Positions 7,394 through 15,468 of a DNA stretch of 30,625 nucleotides are shown here, piece after piece. The stretch spans positions 1-30,625 of the forward strand of contig JAHILE010000027.1 of the NCBI GenBank assembly GCA_018897155.1. Direction: 5' to 3'. The notes under the pieces are model-generated. The model searched no databases. It was not told the origin of the DNA and saw nothing but the letters and a program-made list of their open reading frames with translations. A program made the translations under genes and the position numbers. The DNA comes from Nanoarchaeota archaeon. Lineage in GTDB: Archaea; EX4484-52; LFW-46. Position 1 is the first letter of the stretch. Every line of letters starts with the position of its first letter.

Positions 7394-7957
7394 ATGCGCT
7401 GCTTTATAGAAATAGATGTTCCGGACATAAACAAATCATACATTCTCGAAAATATGATGCGAATAAAAAACACAAGCACGGGCTACGATTTCCGCATTAC
7501 GAAAAAAGAAAATCTTCACATAACACTGGCATTTCTTGGCGAAATCAATGAAAAGACGCTTAGTGAAATAATCAAAAAAGTTTCTGAAATAGCAAAATCA
7601 TTTTGCAGTTTCGAATGCATCTTCTCAAAAATAGAGCCAATTCCTGCAAAATTTCCGCGCATAATATGGATAACGCTTGATGAAAACATAACACTTTCAA
7701 AGCTATACGAAGAACTGAAAAAGGCACTTATGCTTGAAAATGAGCATGGCAGCTTTAAAGCACATATAACTGCTGCAAGACTAAACCCGGACAGCAAAGG
7801 CAAAAAAATAATCAACATCAACAAAAAGGGAATAGAGCCGCTTAAATTTCGTGTAAGCGAACTTAAAATAATGAAAAGCATATTGAAAAGCGACGGCCCA
7901 GAATACATTGTAATAGAATCAATTCATTTAGCCAAGAACGTGAACTTGCGTGAATAA
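7394..7957 (+). CDS. thpR: RNA 2',3'-cyclic phosphodiesterase / 2'-5' RNA ligase-like protein
   Basis: This is a two-lobed 2H phosphoesterase of 187 residues, the usual size. The two catalytic His-x-Thr motifs are intact: HITLAFLG (His42, Thr44) and HITAARL (His124, Thr126). Archaeal members hydrolyse 2',3'-cyclic phosphate ends of RNA and can join 2'-5' linkages in vitro. The start ATG is preceded by GATGTGA. The stop is two bases before the next gene, so the two are very likely an operon. Confidence 0.92.
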   Translation: MRCFIEIDVPDINKSYILENMMRIKNTSTGYDFRITKKENLHITLAFLGEINEKTLSEIIKKVSEIAKSFCSFECIFSKIEPIPAKFPRIIWITLDENITLSKLYEELKKALMLENEHGSFKAHITAARLNPDSKGKKIININKKGIEPLKFRVSELKIMKSILKSDGPEYIVIESIHLAKNVNLRE

Positions 7958-7959
7958 CT

Positions 7960-8346
7960 ATGGAAGCAACAACAAATACAACAAAAAAGATATTAATTAC
8001 ATGCATTGCAGTCTCAATTCTTGGAATTTCACTTATCACTGCCATTGATTATGGGGCTGATGCAAAACGCGTGAACCTCTCTGAACTCGGCAGCAAGCTC
8101 GCAGGCGAAAATATAATGGCGTGCGGAATTGTGAAATCAAAAAGCGTTTCACAAACCGGGACAACATTTATGACTATTGCTGAAAACGGCTCAAAGGCAC
8201 GCATCATATTTTTTAAAAACGAACGGTATAAGACAGAAAACATATCTCGTGGCGAAAGTGTATGTGTAAATGGCGTTGTGCAAATATACAACAACAACGC
8301 TGAAATAATAGGCCGAAAAATCATCGAAGTGATAAATAATGCATAA
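7960..8346 (+). CDS. Membrane-anchored OB-fold protein
   Basis: The protein has 128 residues. Residues 10-30 (ILITCIAVSILGISLITAI) form one hydrophobic segment that anchors the protein or acts as a signal peptide. The rest has the beta pattern of an OB-fold of the tRNA-anticodon type: NIMACGIVKSK, FMTIAENGSKARIIFF, ISRGESVCVNGVVQIYNNNAEIIG. Such stand-alone domains are common and uncharacterised in archaea, and nucleic acid binding outside the membrane is not established. It starts two bases after the thpR stop. It converges on tgtA, with only two bases between the stops. Confidence 0.7.
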   Translation: MEATTNTTKKILITCIAVSILGISLITAIDYGADAKRVNLSELGSKLAGENIMACGIVKSKSVSQTGTTFMTIAENGSKARIIFFKNERYKTENISRGESVCVNGVVQIYNNNAEIIGRKIIEVINNA

Positions 8347-8348
8347 AG

Positions 8349-10070
8349 TTAATTCAAGAATTTATTTGAATGTCGAATATCAACTGCAACCCCATATATG
8401 AATGAAGCCATTTCACGTGAATTAAAAATCGACGTCCCTGTTGCAAGAAGCTCATTTTTACTTCCGAGAACAAAAACCTCATCACCCACACGTATCCGTT
8501 CATCCGCAGAAGCAACAAATTTAGAAAAAAGATTCTTTCCCTCACGCACGAATTGCTCTACATCTTTGTTCACGTGAACAACGTACGTGCCTTTAAGGTA
8601 TTTAAGAATATCTTTTGCAAACATGAATGTCGGAATGAAGTATCCGTCTGAATCCCTGAATGTTCCAAGAAGCGCGCCTTTATAACTTATCCTTTGGAGA
8701 CGCCCGGTATTTCTTGAAAGCTCGATTTCAGTATATCTTTTTATCAGTTTTTTTGCGCGCGAAAGCTTTATGCCATACTGGTATGCAATTATTTGGCGCG
8801 CGGCTTCTACCGGTTTTATTGTACCTGATTTCCTGTGCTTTGGAACAACCGACTGGCCGAAAGGATAAACCATTTTAAGCCCTAATGGAACTTTTATTCC
8901 AAGCCAATTAAATGTCTCAGATGTCTTTGGAAACTCCGCCTGCTTAAGCTTGTCCTTCACGCGAAAAACAATGGGTCGCTGCATACTTTCCTTTCCAAGA
9001 TAAAAGAATGCGTGGCCCGGCGAAACAGGCTCGTTTGTTTCGATAAACTTACGGTATTTCCCTAGTGTAGAATATGCTTCAAGAAGCGCAGGATGACTTC
9101 GGATGCGCTGCTCTACAAGCTCCCAAAGACCTCCGTCATAAATCGCTTCGCGCACAGTCCTTATTTCCTCAAATGTTGCGTAAAGATTGTGTTTTGCAAG
9201 CAAAGAGGCGTCGCCCACGAGTTCACGCGCGCTATTTTCGCTGCACACTGGGCACGAGCAAGGAAGCTCGTGAAGTTCACTCGCGGTTCTTGTACCATTG
9301 ACCGTAAGGTATCTTCCCTGCCTCGCAAATATTGCATAAGCTGCAGAATCAAAAAAATCAACGCCTATTGCGGCAAGAAGCGAGAATATCATCGGATGCC
9401 CTGCCCCGAATGCGTGAACAGGCTTCGATGGATCAAGATTCATTTTCGCAGTAAGTATTGAATCGACAAGCTTTGAAAAGCGGTATTGTTCCATCAATGG
9501 AACTATTCCGCCGACCGCGAAAACATCAGGATTTATTTTTGAGACTTCAAGAGCGGCTTTTTTTCGCAAATCCATAAATGCGCCGCCTTGAACAGGGCCG
9601 CAAAGAAGCTGGTCTTTGACATTTTCCCTTGCGCTTTTGAGGCGAATAAGCGTTTCTTTTAGCTTTTCGCGCGCGATTTGTTTTGAATCGTTAGGAAGTG
9701 TAAACAAATCAAGCGGAGTAATGATGTCAGAACCTATTTTTTTCTGGAACTCAAGGGTTTCCTCTGGAGTTATCTCGAACTTCCCTTGCGAATACATCTG
9801 GAATGTCCCTGAATCCGTATATATCGGCCCGTTCCAGCCATAGAATTTATGCACGCCTTTTTTCTCGATTTCTTCTGCGTGCTCAGAGTTTTTCATAATA
9901 TATGCGTTTGTAATTATGATTTGGGCCCCTATTTTTTTGATATCCTCAATTGAAACGATGCGCGAATTCGGCGTGACGACAACAGCAAGTGTTGGCGTAG
10001 TTATTGCGTGCTTTCCTATAGTCCACTTGCCGACGCGGCCTGATGCACAGCGAGCCTTTATTTCAAACAT
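8349..10070 (-). CDS. tgtA: Archaeosine tRNA-guanine transglycosylase (arcTGT)
   Basis: The enzyme exchanges guanine-15 of tRNA for preQ0, the first tRNA-bound step of archaeosine synthesis. The protein has 573 residues, full length for the archaeal family. The TIM-barrel catalytic half shows YTDSGTFQMYSQGK, DIITPLDLFTLP, CGPVQGG, AVGGIVPLME and HAFGAGHP, and a zinc site follows with CSCPVC. The C-terminal part ends in a PUA domain (RIRVGDEVFVLGSKNELLATG). I start it at ATG 10070 (MFEIKARCASG), where family homology begins, rather than at an upstream in-frame start near 10196. A TATA box 26-34 bases upstream supports a nearly leaderless mRNA. It is divergent from the RaSEA-ArcS fusion, which supplies the next steps of the same pathway. 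Confidence 0.96.
   Translation of the reverse strand: MFEIKARCASGRVGKWTIGKHAITTPTLAVVVTPNSRIVSIEDIKKIGAQIIITNAYIMKNSEHAEEIEKKGVHKFYGWNGPIYTDSGTFQMYSQGKFEITPEETLEFQKKIGSDIITPLDLFTLPNDSKQIAREKLKETLIRLKSARENVKDQLLCGPVQGGAFMDLRKKAALEVSKINPDVFAVGGIVPLMEQYRFSKLVDSILTAKMNLDPSKPVHAFGAGHPMIFSLLAAIGVDFFDSAAYAIFARQGRYLTVNGTRTASELHELPCSCPVCSENSARELVGDASLLAKHNLYATFEEIRTVREAIYDGGLWELVEQRIRSHPALLEAYSTLGKYRKFIETNEPVSPGHAFFYLGKESMQRPIVFRVKDKLKQAEFPKTSETFNWLGIKVPLGLKMVYPFGQSVVPKHRKSGTIKPVEAARQIIAYQYGIKLSRAKKLIKRYTEIELSRNTGRLQRISYKGALLGTFRDSDGYFIPTFMFAKDILKYLKGTYVVHVNKDVEQFVREGKNLFSKFVASADERIRVGDEVFVLGSKNELLATGTSIFNSREMASFIYGVAVDIRHSNKFLN
8412..8581. other. Two further TTCACGTGAA palindromes inside tgtA
   Basis: The 10-base palindrome of the ATPase operator recurs at 8412-8421. 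It recurs again at 8569-8578 inside a 16-base perfect palindrome TTGTTCACGTGAACAA (8566-8581). Both are in the PUA-encoding end of tgtA. They could be decoy or looping sites for the same regulator, or coincidence of codon choice. Confidence 0.35.
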
Positions 10071-10080
10071 AATAACTGGA

Positions 10081-10104
10081 TTATTAATAATAATGTTTAT
10101 ATAA
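10081..10104. promoter_or_regulatory. Shared divergent promoter region of tgtA and the RaSEA-ArcS gene
   Basis: TTTATATAA (10096-10104) serves tgtA on the minus strand, about 30 bases before ATG 10070. TTATTAATAATA (10081-10092) is placed for the plus-strand start at 10114. Only 43 bases separate the two ATGs, so the two promoters overlap and expression of the archaeosine genes may be coupled. Neither gene has a Shine-Dalgarno sequence, as expected for leaderless mRNAs. Confidence 0.5.
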
Positions 10105-10113
10105 TACAACATT

Positions 10114-11556
10114 ATGAGTGCCGATGCCAAACATTCTGAGAAAGTCATAATCCTAGAATCCGGAAAATGTTCGTGGGGCAAATGCATTTTCTGCAATTTT
10201 GGAAAAAATCATGCCGCTAAACGCGGCAAGCTTTTCAATCCAATGCGAAATGAAATGATTGAAAAAAAAGTTCCAATGCTTGATTTAAGTGTATTTAAGG
10301 AACGGATAGAGCGCGCCGTCAATGGCACAAAAATCGATACGCTGAAATTTTTCAATTCCGGAAGCTTTCTTGATGAAGCGCAGATTTCGGCAAAAATGCG
10401 GCGATTTCTTTTTTCAAAATGCGAAGAAACAGGCATAAAAGAGCTTATTGTAGAATGCCGCGCAGAGCACGTGACTGAAATGAAGCTAAATGAACTAAAA
10501 CATGAACTTGAAGAACTTGGAAAAAATACACCTAAGCTGACTTTCGCAATAGGCCTTGAAGTAGCAGACGATGCAGTTCTGAAAAAAATACAGAAAGGAA
10601 TGACTCTTGCGCAATATGAACGCGCAGAAAAAGTTATCAGAAAAACAGGTTTTGGCGTCAGAACCTACCTTATGGCAAATCTGCCTTTTGTCGGAAATGT
10701 GGCTGAATCACTCGATAAGTCCGTGAATTACTCGCTCAAGCACTCAGATTCAATCGCAATAATCAACGCCTTTGCATATGGATACTCGCCGCTTTTTGAA
10801 ATGTGGCTTGAGGGCTTGTGGCACCCCCTTAACAAAAAAGAATTTGACGCGCTTGTAAAAAAGTACAAAAATAATAAAAAAATCAATATCTATTTCGACG
10901 ATTATATCACATATACGAAATTCCCTGAGAATCTGCAGAAAAAGCTTGTCGGCGTCGGCAACGAATACATCATGCACCCTTATTTCAATGTCTGGCAGGA
11001 ATACCTTTCGCGATTTTACGAAATCCCCGAAGGTAAAAAATACGCGCTGTTCCTGCCGTGCAGCTTCAGAAAACCGTATTCCCAGTCAAAGACGCACCGC
11101 GAAATCCTCCGGCACCTGACAAAACTGCGCCAGTATCCGCTGATTCATCAAATCATGATTTCAAATCCCGGAGTCATCCCGCGCGAATTCGAAAACAAGT
11201 ATCCCTTCGCGCACTACGACTGGCAGGAATGGCTTGAGACGCCGCAGATAAAGAAAGAATATATCGAAGCGACGCAAAATAGGATTAAGAAGTATCTTGC
11301 GGCGCACAAGTACGCGGCTGTGTTTTCATACATGAAGCCGACATCAGAAAGCTTTATTGCGCTGAAAGATGCTTGCGAAAAACTAAAGATTAAACTAATC
11401 TCTTGCGTTGATGAGAAAATTTTCACCGAACTAAAAAATACAGAAACAGGACTGATAAAAAGCGCAGAAGACGATAGAGAAACATATGAAAATCTGCTCA
11501 TAAACCGGAAAATGCTTGATAATTTAGTTGAAGTTTTAAGAAAAAATCTAAAATAA
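10114..11556 (+). CDS. RaSEA-ArcS fusion: radical SAM archaeosine enzyme joined to the archaeosine synthase core
   Basis: The protein has 480 residues in two halves. The N-terminal half is Elp3-like radical SAM and resembles RaSEA. It has cluster cysteines at 19, 24 and 27 (CSWGKCIFC, spacing Cx4Cx2C), then LKFFNSGSFLD, IVECRAEH, IGLEVADD and RTYLMANLPFVG. The C-terminal half carries PCSFRKPYSQSKTH at 315-328, an exact fit to the ArcS signature PCx3KPYx2Sx2H, within the DUF5591-like core. In known systems ArcS attaches lysine to preQ0 in tRNA and RaSEA cleaves that adduct to archaeosine, as two separate proteins. Here both activities appear to be on one chain. The TGT-like and PUA domains of ordinary ArcS are absent, and tRNA recognition may rely on the adjacent TgtA. 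The M24 peptidase gene follows 17 bases later. Confidence 0.85.
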   Translation: MSADAKHSEKVIILESGKCSWGKCIFCNFGKNHAAKRGKLFNPMRNEMIEKKVPMLDLSVFKERIERAVNGTKIDTLKFFNSGSFLDEAQISAKMRRFLFSKCEETGIKELIVECRAEHVTEMKLNELKHELEELGKNTPKLTFAIGLEVADDAVLKKIQKGMTLAQYERAEKVIRKTGFGVRTYLMANLPFVGNVAESLDKSVNYSLKHSDSIAIINAFAYGYSPLFEMWLEGLWHPLNKKEFDALVKKYKNNKKINIYFDDYITYTKFPENLQKKLVGVGNEYIMHPYFNVWQEYLSRFYEIPEGKKYALFLPCSFRKPYSQSKTHREILRHLTKLRQYPLIHQIMISNPGVIPREFENKYPFAHYDWQEWLETPQIKKEYIEATQNRIKKYLAAHKYAAVFSYMKPTSESFIALKDACEKLKIKLISCVDEKIFTELKNTETGLIKSAEDDRETYENLLINRKMLDNLVEVLRKNLK

Positions 11557-11573
11557 GTACTTGAGGTATAAAC

Positions 11574-12650
11574 ATGCGCGAACAAAAAAATCACGAAGAA
11601 CGGATTGAGCGCTTGCGCGCAATCATCTCCAAAAAGCGCCTTGATGCGGCCATCTTATTCTCCGGCGAGTCACACAATGACCTTTCTTCAAAAAGCACAT
11701 ACTACTTAAGCGGGTTCTTTGACTCATGGCCGCATACAGTTATCGTCACAAAAAAAGATGAGATTCTTTTCACAGGAGAGCCTAGACGCGCGGAAAAAGA
11801 AAGTTTGATAAAAACAATCATCCCTTCAAAAAAAGGCGCGCTTGATAAATTCTTGAAATCTGCGCATATAAAGCGCCTTGGCGTTGATGCCAATTTCTCT
11901 TTCAGCCGATGGAATGATATGAAAAAAAAGCTCGGCAATGGTTGTTCATTTAAAAATATTTCGCACGAAATGATTGAACTGCGCGCGATAAAAGACGCCG
12001 AAGAGATTGTAAATATAAGGCGCGCCTCGCAAATCACTGTAAAAGCGCTAAAGGTGGCGGAAAACTGCGCCGGCTCTGGCGATGAAAATATGCTGGTCCA
12101 AAAAATAAAGTCGGAAATCATAAACAATGGCGCAGAAATAGCATTCAAGCCAATTGTTGCCGGAGACGCGAATTCGGCAAACATACATTATTTTGAATGC
12201 GGCGAAAGATACAATAAAATCGTCATGGCGGATATCGGGGCGCGCTGGAATTTTTACAATTCTGACTTCACGCGCACGTTTGTGCTCGGAAATGACAAAA
12301 ATATGATTCGCGCGCACGAAACACTTGAAAATCTTGTTGCAGAGCTATCGGACTTCATAAAACCGGGTATAAAATGCATTGACGCATTCAATTACGCAAA
12401 GAAGTTTCTTGAAAAAACAGGATATAAAAAAGAAAGCTTTGCGAACTTTCACAGCCTCGGCCACGGCGTGGGCCTGGATGTACATGAATATCCTGTCTTG
12501 ACGAAAAATCCGGCGTTTAAAGACGCGCGGTTTGAAGAAAACATGGTTTTTACTATTGAGCCTGCACTGTATTTTAAGGATAAATTCGGAATAAGAATTG
12601 AAGATACGGTGGTTTTGACAAAAAACGGAGTAAAACACCTAACTGATTAA
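11574..12650 (+). CDS. M24 family aminopeptidase (Xaa-Pro dipeptidase-like)
   Basis: This is a cytosolic pita-bread metallopeptidase of 358 residues. The N-terminal creatinase-like domain is followed by the catalytic domain with all five metal ligands: Asp in MADIGARW, Asp in YNSDFTRTF, His in HSLGHGVGLDVHE, Glu in FTIEPALYF and Glu in GIRIEDTVV. The size and two-domain layout match PepQ-type Xaa-Pro dipeptidases rather than methionine aminopeptidase. The ATG at 11574 follows TTGAGGTATAAAC, a good Shine-Dalgarno sequence, and the gene is probably co-transcribed with the archaeosine fusion gene. No functional link to archaeosine is evident. Confidence 0.9.
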   Translation: MREQKNHEERIERLRAIISKKRLDAAILFSGESHNDLSSKSTYYLSGFFDSWPHTVIVTKKDEILFTGEPRRAEKESLIKTIIPSKKGALDKFLKSAHIKRLGVDANFSFSRWNDMKKKLGNGCSFKNISHEMIELRAIKDAEEIVNIRRASQITVKALKVAENCAGSGDENMLVQKIKSEIINNGAEIAFKPIVAGDANSANIHYFECGERYNKIVMADIGARWNFYNSDFTRTFVLGNDKNMIRAHETLENLVAELSDFIKPGIKCIDAFNYAKKFLEKTGYKKESFANFHSLGHGVGLDVHEYPVLTKNPAFKDARFEENMVFTIEPALYFKDKFGIRIEDTVVLTKNGVKHLTD

Positions 12651-12661
12651 ACAAATCCTCA

Positions 12662-13011
12662 CTAATTGTTCTTACCGTCATTATTTTTCAAAATGCTTTT
12701 GATATACGTTTGCACTTTTGTGTGTTTGGGACTTATTCTATCGAGAGGGTCAATACCTGATATAACCTCCTCATAAGTTTTAGTAATCAAATCGTGAAAT
12801 TTGCCGCCGTATGTAAATGCAAATGTTTTCGATAGGGAACCTAAATTTAAACGCACATCCTCCGCAAGAACATTCAGAGGCAAATCGCTGAAATCCGCTC
12901 CGCATTCGTTTTTATAGAATGCAAGAAGATTGCGCGTTTCTTCTTTTATTCCGCCAAAAAGATAACCATTAATTTTTCAGATACTTTGGCTCTAAGTTCT
13001 TTGAATACCAT
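12662..13011 (-). pseudogene. Unknown protein gene interrupted by a one-base frameshift
   Basis: The long downstream frame is open from 12976 to the stop at 12662 and contains no ATG. In another frame an ATG at 13011, with GGTG six bases before it, reads MVFKELRAKVSEK and meets the main frame at a run of five A (about 12972-12976). With six A the reading continues as INGYLFGGIKEETRNLLAFY and on to the C-terminus, giving one protein of about 118 residues. The joined product is coherent, helical and charged, but I recognise no family. It may be a recently broken gene, a sequencing error, or a site of slippage. It heads an AT-rich group of minus-strand genes unlike the GCGC-rich coding style of the neighbours. 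Confidence 0.55.
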
Positions 13012-13080
13012 AAACGCACCATGAGTTTCTAATCCGGTGGGTATTTATTTAGAAGATTTAAAAAGTGGAATTTTATAAAA

Positions 13081-13695
13081 TTAGTTACTTTTTTTGCTAG
13101 AAATCACTATAAAACCGATAAGACCATCCCATATTTTCTCAATAAACGCTTCATTTCTCGGTTTATTATACCAAAATGGATCGACTAATGTTACTATTGT
13201 TTTTTGCTCTTCGGTTTTAATGCTCTCAATCACATTATCATGACCTGCCATCCATTCGGGCAGAAACCATTTCTTTTTTGAGCTTGGTTTTTTGTGAACC
13301 TTAAACGTTTCATATTCTATCCAAAGATCGTTGTTTTTTGATAAATTATCCGATATGAACTTTTCCAAGTCCAGTATATCTGAAGCCCTGAAGGACTTCG
13401 CTATTAAAGGAATCTTTTTCTCTTTGAAGAATTGATTTATAATTTTTTCAGATTCAGTAGTTTTCATGCCGCCGTCACTTGATGTGGCATAAACGCCCAA
13501 CTTCACATTAAAAGAATCTGCATCATCTTTGCTGACCTTTATTTTGAAATATTTTGCCAGTTCTTCTTGATCAAAAAGCCCAAAGCCTCGCCTATAAAGT
13601 ATCATTTGCAAAGAAGTAACACAGCAACAGCAAGGCCTTTGAACCAATGAAATATATTTTGGGTTTAACGCTATCTTTTTTTCTAATTTTGCCAT
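13081..13695 (-). CDS. Putative papain-like cysteine peptidase (C39-like)
   Basis: The protein has 204 residues. The N-terminal segment VQRPCCCCVTSLQMILYRRGFG resembles the Q-x(n)-CG-x-x-S/T-L helix start of C39-like peptidases, with the candidate nucleophile among Cys22-25. A His in GHDNVIES (His152) and an Asp in LVDPFW (Asp172) are spaced as the other two triad members, in the order and context of C39 domains (G-H-x-V, then D-P). The four consecutive Cys are unusual. There is no signal peptide, ABC transporter or peptide precursor nearby, so a bacteriocin-processing role is not supported. It lies in the AT-rich stretch and may be horizontally acquired. The family assignment is by pattern only. 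Confidence 0.5.
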   Translation of the reverse strand: MAKLEKKIALNPKYISLVQRPCCCCVTSLQMILYRRGFGLFDQEELAKYFKIKVSKDDADSFNVKLGVYATSSDGGMKTTESEKIINQFFKEKKIPLIAKSFRASDILDLEKFISDNLSKNNDLWIEYETFKVHKKPSSKKKWFLPEWMAGHDNVIESIKTEEQKTIVTLVDPFWYNKPRNEAFIEKIWDGLIGFIVISSKKSN

Positions 13696-13729
13696 AAACC
13701 GACCTCGATATGTTCTGTTCTATTGCAGA

Positions 13730-14215
13730 TTATATGTCCTTATACCACAATAGAAATTCTTCTTTATACCAATGTTTTTTTAAGGTTGTTAATTTTTGAT
13801 ACTTATTTTTCTTAAATAATGAAATAGACGCCTCATTTTCTGGACGGATTACGCAAACAATCTTATGTGTACCATAAGCCAGTTTTACCTTTTTTGTTAG
13901 ATAATTTAGCATTTTATTAGCTATGCCGTTTCTTTGAAAAGCAGTATCAATGCAAATCCACTGAAACCAAAAGATACCGCTGGCAATTCCGCCTTCAAAG
14001 TAGCCCCGTATAAATCCGACCATTTTTCCATCAGTTTTTGCAGCCAATAATAAAACAGTCTTATCCTTCAGGTCTGTTTTAATCTTTTTGATAAGAAAAT
14101 CGTGCATACACTCTCTTTTTGCAAGATCTGAGTAATATGGAGATTCAAAAATTATCTGTTTTGCCAATCTTGAAAGTGCTTGCACGTCTTTTTCGTTAAT
14201 CTTTACAACATTCAT
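13730..14215 (-). CDS. GNAT family N-acetyltransferase
   Basis: The protein has 161 residues and transfers an acetyl group from acetyl-CoA to an amine, of unknown identity. The acetyl-CoA-binding motif A is visible as QRNGIANKMLNYL (the Q/R-x-x-G-x-A loop) after the beta strand FQWICIDTAF. Motif B follows with ENEASISLFKKNKYQK. The ATG at 14215 has no clear Shine-Dalgarno sequence. It lies upstream of the C39-like gene on the same strand, 34 bases apart, in the same AT-rich stretch. Confidence 0.85.
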   Translation of the reverse strand: MNVVKINEKDVQALSRLAKQIIFESPYYSDLAKRECMHDFLIKKIKTDLKDKTVLLLAAKTDGKMVGFIRGYFEGGIASGIFWFQWICIDTAFQRNGIANKMLNYLTKKVKLAYGTHKIVCVIRPENEASISLFKKNKYQKLTTLKKHWYKEEFLLWYKDI

Positions 14216-14282
14216 GAGATCCCTACGGACAGTATATATTTTTTGCGGATTCCAAAAAATTTACAATTATTTCCCTTTAAAA

Positions 14283-14325
14283 TCCTTTCGCTAACGCTCT
14301 CGGCTTTCAAGCCTTTGGCTTGAAA
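14283..14325 (-). repeat. Dispersed hairpin repeat, copy 4, overlapping the M42 peptidase stop
   Basis: TTTCAAGCC (14305-14313) pairs with GGCTTGAAA (14317-14325) across a TTT loop, and the peptidase stop codon (14307-14309) is inside the stem. On the coding (minus) strand the hairpin is followed by AAAGCCGAGAGCG, two bases, AGCGA and GGATTT, identical in those blocks to the tail after tatD. This copy and the tatD copy have the same orientation relative to their genes. Confidence 0.65.
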
Positions 14326-15410
14326 TACTGCCCGGCGCTCCTAACCGCAGCAACAGTAAACTCAATCGCGCCGTCAAGGTCTTTTATGCTTAAACATTCG
14401 CTCGGCGAATGAAGCCCGCGCGTCGGAATCGAAATCAATCCTGTCGGGATGCCTTCGCGCGTAAGTGTAATTGATGTCGCATCAGTTGTTCCGCCGTCTG
14501 TGCCAAGCTCTATCTGGTGCTTCAGATTGTTCTTTTTTGCGGTTTCTATAAGCCATTCCCTGACTTTTTCAGTTGTTATAAGTCCGCGTCCCTGCGCGTC
14601 AAGAAGCGTTATTGCAGGACCCTTTTCGCACTCAACAGAGCATTCCTGCGGCGTTATATTCGGCAAATCTCCCGCGATTGTGGTGTCAACATTCAGCGCG
14701 ACATCGGGATTGATTTTAAATGCAGTTACACGCGCGCCTTTCAAGCCCACTTCCTCCTGCGCTGTAAAAACAGCACATACTGTGCCTGAAAAGTCCTTCA
14801 GCTGCTTGAATGCCTCAATCACGGTAACGCACCCCGCACGGTTATCAAAAGACTTTCCGGAGACAAAGTCGCCCTGAAGCTCACGGAAATGCGAATCAAA
14901 CGATATGGGATCTGCCTTTTTTACGCCAAGCTTTTCAAGCTCTGTTTTTCCGTCCTTGTCAGGCATCTTGTTCAGGCGCATTCCGACATCAATAAACATT
15001 TCTTTCATTTTTACAGGGCGCTCGCGCTCTTCTTTTTCCTGAAGGTGCGGAGGCTTTGCCATTATCGCACCGTAAAGTTTCTTTCCTGAAGAATGTATCA
15101 CAACCGGCGTTGAGAGAAGTATTTTGTCGTCAATTCCTCCAATCGGAGTGAAATTAATATAGTCCCGATCAATATATTTCACTATAAAACCGATTTCATC
15201 CATATGCGCTGAAAGCATTATTTTCGGCCCTGCTTTTGTTCCCTTTTTAACTGCAATAAGATTACCCATGCCATCGGTTTCAACAGAATCTGCATAATCT
15301 TTAATTTCATTCCGTATAACTTCACGGATTTCACTCTCAAAACCGGAAACGCCGACGGTCTCGGAAAGTTTTTTCAGAAGCTCTTTAACATTTGTGTTTT
15401 TAGAAGCCAT
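14307..15410 (-). CDS. M42 family metallo-aminopeptidase (TET type)
   Basis: This is a cytosolic dinuclear zinc aminopeptidase of 367 residues. Members form dodecameric tetrahedral (TET) particles that trim peptides left by the proteasome. The metal and catalytic residues are all present: SAHMDEIGF (His69, Asp71), SFDNRAG (Asp189), TAQEEVG (Glu219, Glu220), NVDTT (Asp242) and RGLHSPSE (His334). The ATG at 15410 lies about 33 bases from a minus-strand TATA-like box (15441-15446). The 3' end forms the hairpin of repeat copy 4, so the last residues (FKPKA) are encoded by repeat sequence. Confidence 0.94.
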   Translation of the reverse strand: MASKNTNVKELLKKLSETVGVSGFESEIREVIRNEIKDYADSVETDGMGNLIAVKKGTKAGPKIMLSAHMDEIGFIVKYIDRDYINFTPIGGIDDKILLSTPVVIHSSGKKLYGAIMAKPPHLQEKEERERPVKMKEMFIDVGMRLNKMPDKDGKTELEKLGVKKADPISFDSHFRELQGDFVSGKSFDNRAGCVTVIEAFKQLKDFSGTVCAVFTAQEEVGLKGARVTAFKINPDVALNVDTTIAGDLPNITPQECSVECEKGPAITLLDAQGRGLITTEKVREWLIETAKKNNLKHQIELGTDGGTTDATSITLTREGIPTGLISIPTRGLHSPSECLSIKDLDGAIEFTVAAVRSAGQYFKPKA

Positions 15411-15440
15411 AATATCGATTAATTATTTGTCTAAAAGAAA

Positions 15441-15446
15441 TATATA
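15441..15446 (-). promoter_or_regulatory. TATA box of the M42 peptidase gene
   Basis: TATATA in the minus-strand context GCTATATATTTC is followed about 26 bases later by a predicted start near 15418, giving a leader of about eight bases before ATG 15410. It also marks the M42 gene as a unit separate from the YqjE-like gene upstream. Confidence 0.45.
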
Positions 15447-15468
15447 GCTGATACAATGGCGCGAAAAA

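Noticed and set aside
10071-10196. Longer N-terminus for TgtA
   Set aside because: It would read through the TATA box and the start of the divergent radical SAM gene. Homology begins at MFEIKARC.
13081-14215. Bacteriocin or RiPP cluster around the C39-like peptidase
   Set aside because: There is no double-glycine leader peptide, transporter or modification enzyme beyond a generic GNAT protein.
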